Below are positions 59,236 to 64,000 of a stretch of 64,000 bases of DNA, in pieces; positions within the stretch are counted from its first letter, which is position 1, and each line of letters starts with the position of its first letter. A model generated the notes under the pieces. The model saw nothing but the letters and a program-made list of their open reading frames with translations. It searched no databases and was not told where the DNA came from. Origin of the DNA: Laccaria trichodermophora (Eukaryota; Basidiomycota; Agaricomycetes; Agaricales; Hydnangiaceae); NCBI GenBank assembly GCA_018417955.1, contig JACTVC010000020.1, positions 248,001 through 312,000 on the forward strand, given 5' to 3'. The translations under genes were made by a program, and so were the position numbers.

Positions 59236-60696
59236 ATTGTCCGAATTCCTCCGGGTTGCAACATCAGACTGAATTCGTGTTATACTTGAGAGAAAATCCT
59301 GGAAATGACGTGAATATATAATGATCTCATGGTCATACATGCAATAACACAAATACCCTATTTGGATTGTCCGGTTGCAGGGACTGTTGGAGATCCAATG
59401 AGCAAACGATGTCTGGTACTTGCCACGGGCATGAAGCCCAGAGTGCCGAGTTCCTTCGGAAAGGCGAGATGGCCGTGACTTCTTGAACTAATGACTGCGA
59501 AGAAGACCTATCAAAAAGTCAGGAGGAAAGGGAACAGTTTATGCTGAAAAGACTGACGAATTTGAATTCATGACTCGTTACTGGTGGAAGAAGCCTGAAG
59601 GCAACAGTACTGGGAACGTGATTATTATACGTTGATCAACAGCCGTCCATGCCAAATTCTAATCAGGGAATAACGAAACAAGATGGAGAGTGATTGAAAC
59701 ATGCGTAGTCAAACCTCCCAAATTGACTGACGCGAAGTCCAAGTCAAGACTCGATGATGAGCACCGTGTTGTCGAAAATGTGCCAGAGGTAAGGTGACGC
59801 ATAGTCGAACCTCCCAGATTGACCGACGCGAAGTCTAAGTCAAGAGATGAACGACCGACGCGAAGTCCAAGTCGTGAGGCAGATGACGCAAAGTTGTAGC
59901 ATGAGATCAACGCACCTTTTTTCCCTTCAGATGAGCCTGCTGGTGTTTAAACGTGATCTTGACAGCCTATAGTACTACTTGTAGTAGTACGTGATCCAAG
60001 TCAGCAACGGCAACTTCATATAGTAAAACATCAATCATATCAGTTGTTTTGATTTGTAACCCTGGGAATAAATCCCAACAATGGCCCATGGCAGTGATTG
60101 AAACTTGCACGGGGTAGTACTAGACGAACCTCCCACTGGCAGATTGACCGACGCGAAGTCTAAGCCAAGACTCTGAGATGAAAGACCGACGCAAAGTCCA
60201 AGTCAAGAAATGTACAACCGACGCGAAGTCAAGTTGTGGCAAATGACGCGAAGTCTATTTCGCCGTCGAGTATTAAGACAAACGCACCTTGTTACGAGCA
60301 ACTAGGAGGGGGAAGATACTCTATGAGGCAACGTCGAAATTCCTCGAGGTCAGACTCGGACTCTGGGACTCGGACGACGCGGTGCTAAGCTCACTTGCGG
60401 ATCGGAAACTTGTGTTGAAGGTGTGTGACCGTACGTGACTGTCTTTGGTCATATTGATCAGCAACGTCCATGCCAATCAACAAATAAAGAAACATCCGTC
60501 GGTTTAATCTGTAGTCGTGTATGGCCATCAGCACATCCAACATCGCTCTGTCATTCGACACCACGCCCGTTACCCGTCCCTGACCACCGACAGCAATTCC
60601 GAGTCCGACTCTAACGATCCCTCAAGGTCAGGAAGTTACCCAGTGTCATTATCAACTGACGATGAAGGATTTCAGACAGAATCGTGGATTGCGTGA
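59236..60696. repeat. Non-coding stretch with loose copies of the terminal motif
   Basis: Holds two clusters of the GACGCGAAGTCYAAGTC motif, about 59700-59895 and 60120-60280. Each is flanked by GACGCATAGTCGAACCTCCC-like sequence, but neither has the genes of the duplicated block beside it. They look like solo ends of the same element family. No gene is supported. Confidence 0.65.
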
Positions 60697-62980
60697 GTGA
60701 CGCATTTGAAGTGCAAAACGGGCCCGGATGAGTCGATCTTATCCTACGGCGGAGTAGACTTTGCGTCATTTGCCTCACGACTTGGACTTCGCGTCGGTCG
60801 TTCATTTCTTGACTTAGACTTCGCGTCGGTCAATCTGGGAGGTTCGACTATGCGTCGCCTTACCTCTGGCACATTTTTTACAACACGGTGAGTCGGTTCG
60901 CAAAATATAGTCAAATCTTTGACTGGCTAAATCAGAGGAAAAAGTCTGAAAAACTGGGCTACCCGCCGAATCCGTTGAACATTACACTCGGCTTCACAAC
61001 ACATCTTATCATATCGGAAAAGAAAACACAGGTGCGCTGGAGGACCTTCTTTGGAGTTCTGTGAATTCACAACAACACGCTTGCCCTAGGCTCATCAACT
61101 CTTGAACTTCGCTGTAACTATGTTGCAACACACCCTGAAGGACGCTGCCGGCAGATTTTCTGTCGCAATTGACCTGACCTGGTTGTTGCGTGAGTGACGC
61201 ATTTGAAGTGCAAAACGGGCCGGATGAGTCGATCTTATCCTACGGCGGAGTAGACTTTGCGTCATTTACCTCACGACTTGGACTTCGCGTCGGTCGTTCA
61301 TCTCTTGACTTAGACTTCGCGTCGGTCAATCTGGGAGGTTCGACTCTGCGTCACCTTACCTCTGGCACATTTTTGACAACACGGTGAGTTGGTTTGCTTT
61401 GAACGATAGTCAAATGTTTGACTGGCTACTCAATATAGAGAATAAGTCTGAAAAACTGGGCTACGCATCAAATTCATTGACCATGCACGCTTGGCTTTAC
61501 ACCACATTTGGTCACATCGGAAAGGATAGCACAGGTGCGCTGGAGGACTTCCTTTGAAGTTGTGTAGACCACAACATTTCCCTAGGTTCATTAACTCTTT
61601 AACCACGCTTTAATTCTGTTGCACCACAAGCTGAAGGAGGCTGCCGGTAGATTTAAGCCGAAGGGGCAAATGGACCAGGGCTTTCAATGGTTCTCATTCC
61701 AACCGATTCACGATGTTTCTCAGCACGCTAGCCGGCTGACCATTGATCCTCTGTTGAGACACATCCTTCTGTCGACAGGCGACGGTTATTCGAGTTTGTT
61801 TACAATTTAGCACCCAAGTAGATAAAATGTGCATTCCATGCAGATTTTTTTCTCCTTTGATTTGGAACCTGGGTCCAAATGAAAGTCACGTCAAACCAAT
61901 GACGTAGCGTTTTTGCAAGTTTTACGGTTGTACCGTAAAACTTGTATCGAAAAACCTAGAAAAGGAAAGGTGTCTGAGATACCCCACGTCGACGTCTCCG
62001 CCTTGCCACTATCCATCACCTCCCATCCACAACAACGTTGCAATTTCAGAACGAAATATAAAATGCCTCTACGTTACCCACCCGACCGCACACACTGCAT
62101 GGGGATGACGCCGCCAGAGAAATTCGTAGTCAAGGACGGCGAAATTGCAGGACGTTTGCAGTTCAACCCTCATCGTGACGCCCGGTTCCCACTTCTGTAC
62201 ACCGTGAAAGAACACCCGCTGGTTGTCAACAGGCATATCCTGCAGACAATCTACGTTTATATAGAAGACACCTCCCAGGGTGCTTTGAAAAAGAAGTTAG
62301 CATTTGAAAATTCTCTACACGTACCTTTAGGACCCGACGATACGATGTCAGATCGTGGTGAGTCAGAAATTGATAATGGACAATGTTATTAACAAAATTT
62401 CTAGGCCTGTTTGAAGTTGCAGACCGTTCTGTGATCTTTTCTAGGCCACTTCGAGAGGATAGGAGACAAATACCAAAAGACGATGCTACTTTTGCGTACG
62501 TTATCAACGGGTGAGTATTGCGTGTAGTACATATCCTTTGTTGATAACTTGATAACAATGCACAGCAAATGGTACTTAACCGCTGAAGAGCAAGAAGAAG
62601 TTTTGTCAGTGCGGGACGACTTGTTTGGGAATCCAGAGGAAATGACAGATGAACCTCCTAAGAAGGACTCCATTGGAAAGCTCAAAGGAGGCACCAAATT
62701 TGAGCGTTCTGGTATCAAAGGCATTAAGGGTGCTCGGTGTTATTCCACCACATTAACGCACCAACATTCTCGGGCACTAGTTGGTGTGACAGCCTCTGCA
62801 AAGACATATGAAAATGCTGCCACACCTGTTCAAGAAGTAACCCACAGGATGGTCAAAGTAGGTTGTAAACCTCAGGCTAGATGCAAGACGTTGACCATGT
62901 TTGGACAGAGCGCAACAACGGTTGCGGCACAGGCTATGGAGCTTTGTGCGCCAGAAGGCTTTGTAGAAGCCGTGAAAGCA
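60697..62980. repeat. Duplicated block, copy 3 (inverted, partial)
   Basis: Begins with GAAGTGCAAAACGGGCCCGG, the reverse complement of the right end of copies 1 and 2, then the iterated motif, then gene B in plus orientation. Similarity to copies 1 and 2 stops near 62980 inside gene B. The first ~493 bp are duplicated in tandem (60697-61189 and 61190-61680). Confidence 0.85.
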
Positions 62981-64000
62981 CACGCACAATACAACAACAT
63001 CGCCGCAATTGGATTTGAACGCAATATTGGAACCCCCGCCGTACAATTCAACATAGCCCCTGCCGTTGCATACAAAGAAAGTAAAAGTAAGCGACAATAA
63101 CACATTGTTCCAGCATACTGACAAAGCCTGTGTTAAAGCTGCGCATATGAAGCAGATGGGCTTTTTCGGAAGCGCCCAAGGCCACATTGATTCTCTCGAT
63201 TCTTCGGGCTCTCTCACCACTATGGTCGTAGCATCCCGATTGCCGGACACATATGAAGGAGGGCGAATACACCTACTTGCGCTAGGAGTATATGTCAAAT
63301 TGAATTATCTAAACGCTGTCGCGTTTTCTGGACTTAATAAGCATGGGGGCACTCCACCAATCGCGCCTCCAAATACTATGCCACTACCCAGTGCTGCCCG
63401 AGGCATTTGGGTGTGCTACCCACCTGAATCGATGATGAATGGCGCCTCGGATTTCAAAGTGCACCTGGCATCTTTAGGAAAGGGGCTGCTAGTCCTTCCC
63501 CCTGAAGTGACTTCCAGACAGTGAGTGAAAACGAAATGTACAATATGGTTACACTCAATGCAGACCACCAGGGGTTTTGAAGGACACAAATACTCAAACG
63601 AAGCCACTTGGGTTCAGGATGGTCCCAATCTAATGGATCCTTATCCTCTATTCCAATATGTATCACGATCGCTCCTTCAGATCTGTTCACACGTTGTTGA
63701 GCAATTGCCGCCTGAGTATGAAGGGCTCATATCACCGCAAGATTTTCTACATTCGCTATCAATGAAGGTTAACGGCGAAAGGGTTACAGCGGGCGAATGG
63801 TCTGCAGCACCTGACGGGGCGAGTTGCGATAGTTATGACACTGAGGAAGATACAGCAAGAGACGAGGTCGATCAGGCGAATGAACTTGGCACAACGGGTT
63901 CTCACGGAAGGAGCAAGCACAACGCTGTAGTACAGCGTCGCGATCATGAAATACAATGGTTGGATCACTGCGAAAAGTACGCAAAGTTTATACCGTCCAT
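61619..64000 (+). pseudogene. Gene B, copy 3: version with dioxygenase-like 3' half, 3' end off window
   Basis: The 5' part is damaged (GYSS then loss of the PNRLDFVYN region). From 61913 it reads FVVKDGEIAGRLQFNPHRDA, YTVKEHPLVVNRHILQTIYV, RPLREDRRQIPKDDATFAYV, YLTAEEQEEVLSVRDDLFGN and MFGQSATTVAAQAMELCAPE. It then continues AVKAHAQYNNIAAIGFERNI, unlike copies 1 and 2. A frame change or unusual intron near 63090 leads to KACVKAAHMKQMGFFGSAQG. This part has HID (63183), GGRIHLLALG, HGGTPP (His at 63342) and ARGIWVCYPP (Arg at 63397). Another junction near 63530 opens a frame (FEGHKYSNEATWVQDGPNLM) that runs to the window end. HxD...H...R spacing resembles 2-oxoglutarate/Fe(II) dioxygenases. 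Broken or not cannot be settled; at least two junctions are unresolved. Confidence 0.5.

Overview
The window is nuclear DNA of a filamentous basidiomycete, most likely an Agaricomycete. Protein genes are densely packed on both strands and cut by many introns of roughly 45-70 bp with GT...AG ends. The conserved proteins are eukaryotic housekeeping ones (TAD2, SPT4, NOP58, CBC1, NCS6/CTU1, a KDM3-type JmjC demethylase). Several other families are ones I know mainly from mushroom-forming fungi: the RDS1-like ferritin fold, DUF6698-type proteins, stand-alone JmjC-like proteins and CFEM-like GPI proteins. No rRNA, tRNA or CRISPR array was recognised by eye. Exon joins are hand-made from splice signals and reading phase, without transcript evidence.

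Region 1 (about 0.6-34.4 kb) is a gene-rich housekeeping segment. In order: a CFEM-like secreted GPI protein (-), a frameshifted relic of a fungal multicopy family (-), TAD2 (+), prolyl oligopeptidase (-), an unrecognised spliced gene (+), a ~270 bp tandem duplication, a HEM25/SLC25A38-type carrier (-), SPT4 (+), an FLX1/SLC25A32-type carrier (+), mitochondrial IF3 (+), a large probably mitochondrial helical protein (-), CBC1/CBP80 (+), a ferritin-like secreted protein (-), NOP58 (+), a 1189-residue Ser-rich protein with an MDR domain (+), NCS6/CTU1 (-) and a KDM3-like demethylase (-). Genes for mitochondrial proteins cluster between 9 and 16.5 kb. TAD2, NCS6, CBC1, NOP58 and SPT4 all serve RNA metabolism.

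Region 2 (about 34.4-64 kb) is accessory and repeat-rich. It opens with a tandem array of ~276 bp units (35.4-37.0 kb), followed by an intact DUF6698-like gene. A ~3.4 kb block carrying two unrecognised genes, called A and B here, follows at 40.98-44.44 kb. It is copied in direct orientation at 50.87-54.29 kb and partly, inverted, at about 60.7-62.98 kb. Copy 2 carries the last codons of the unique neighbouring gene of copy 1, so copy 2 derives from the copy 1 locus. Copies 1 and 2 of genes A and B are broken, while a diverged relative of gene A at 45.5-46.6 kb is intact. The inverted copy keeps a different 3' half whose product shows HxD...H...R spacing like a 2-oxoglutarate/Fe(II) dioxygenase and runs off the window. 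The intervening single-copy genes are an intact unknown (48.8-50.3 kb) and a JmjC-like protein (54.9-59.2 kb). The termini of the block, and loose stretches at 59.7 and 60.1 kb, contain an iterated 17 bp motif resembling subterminal repeats of a mobile element.
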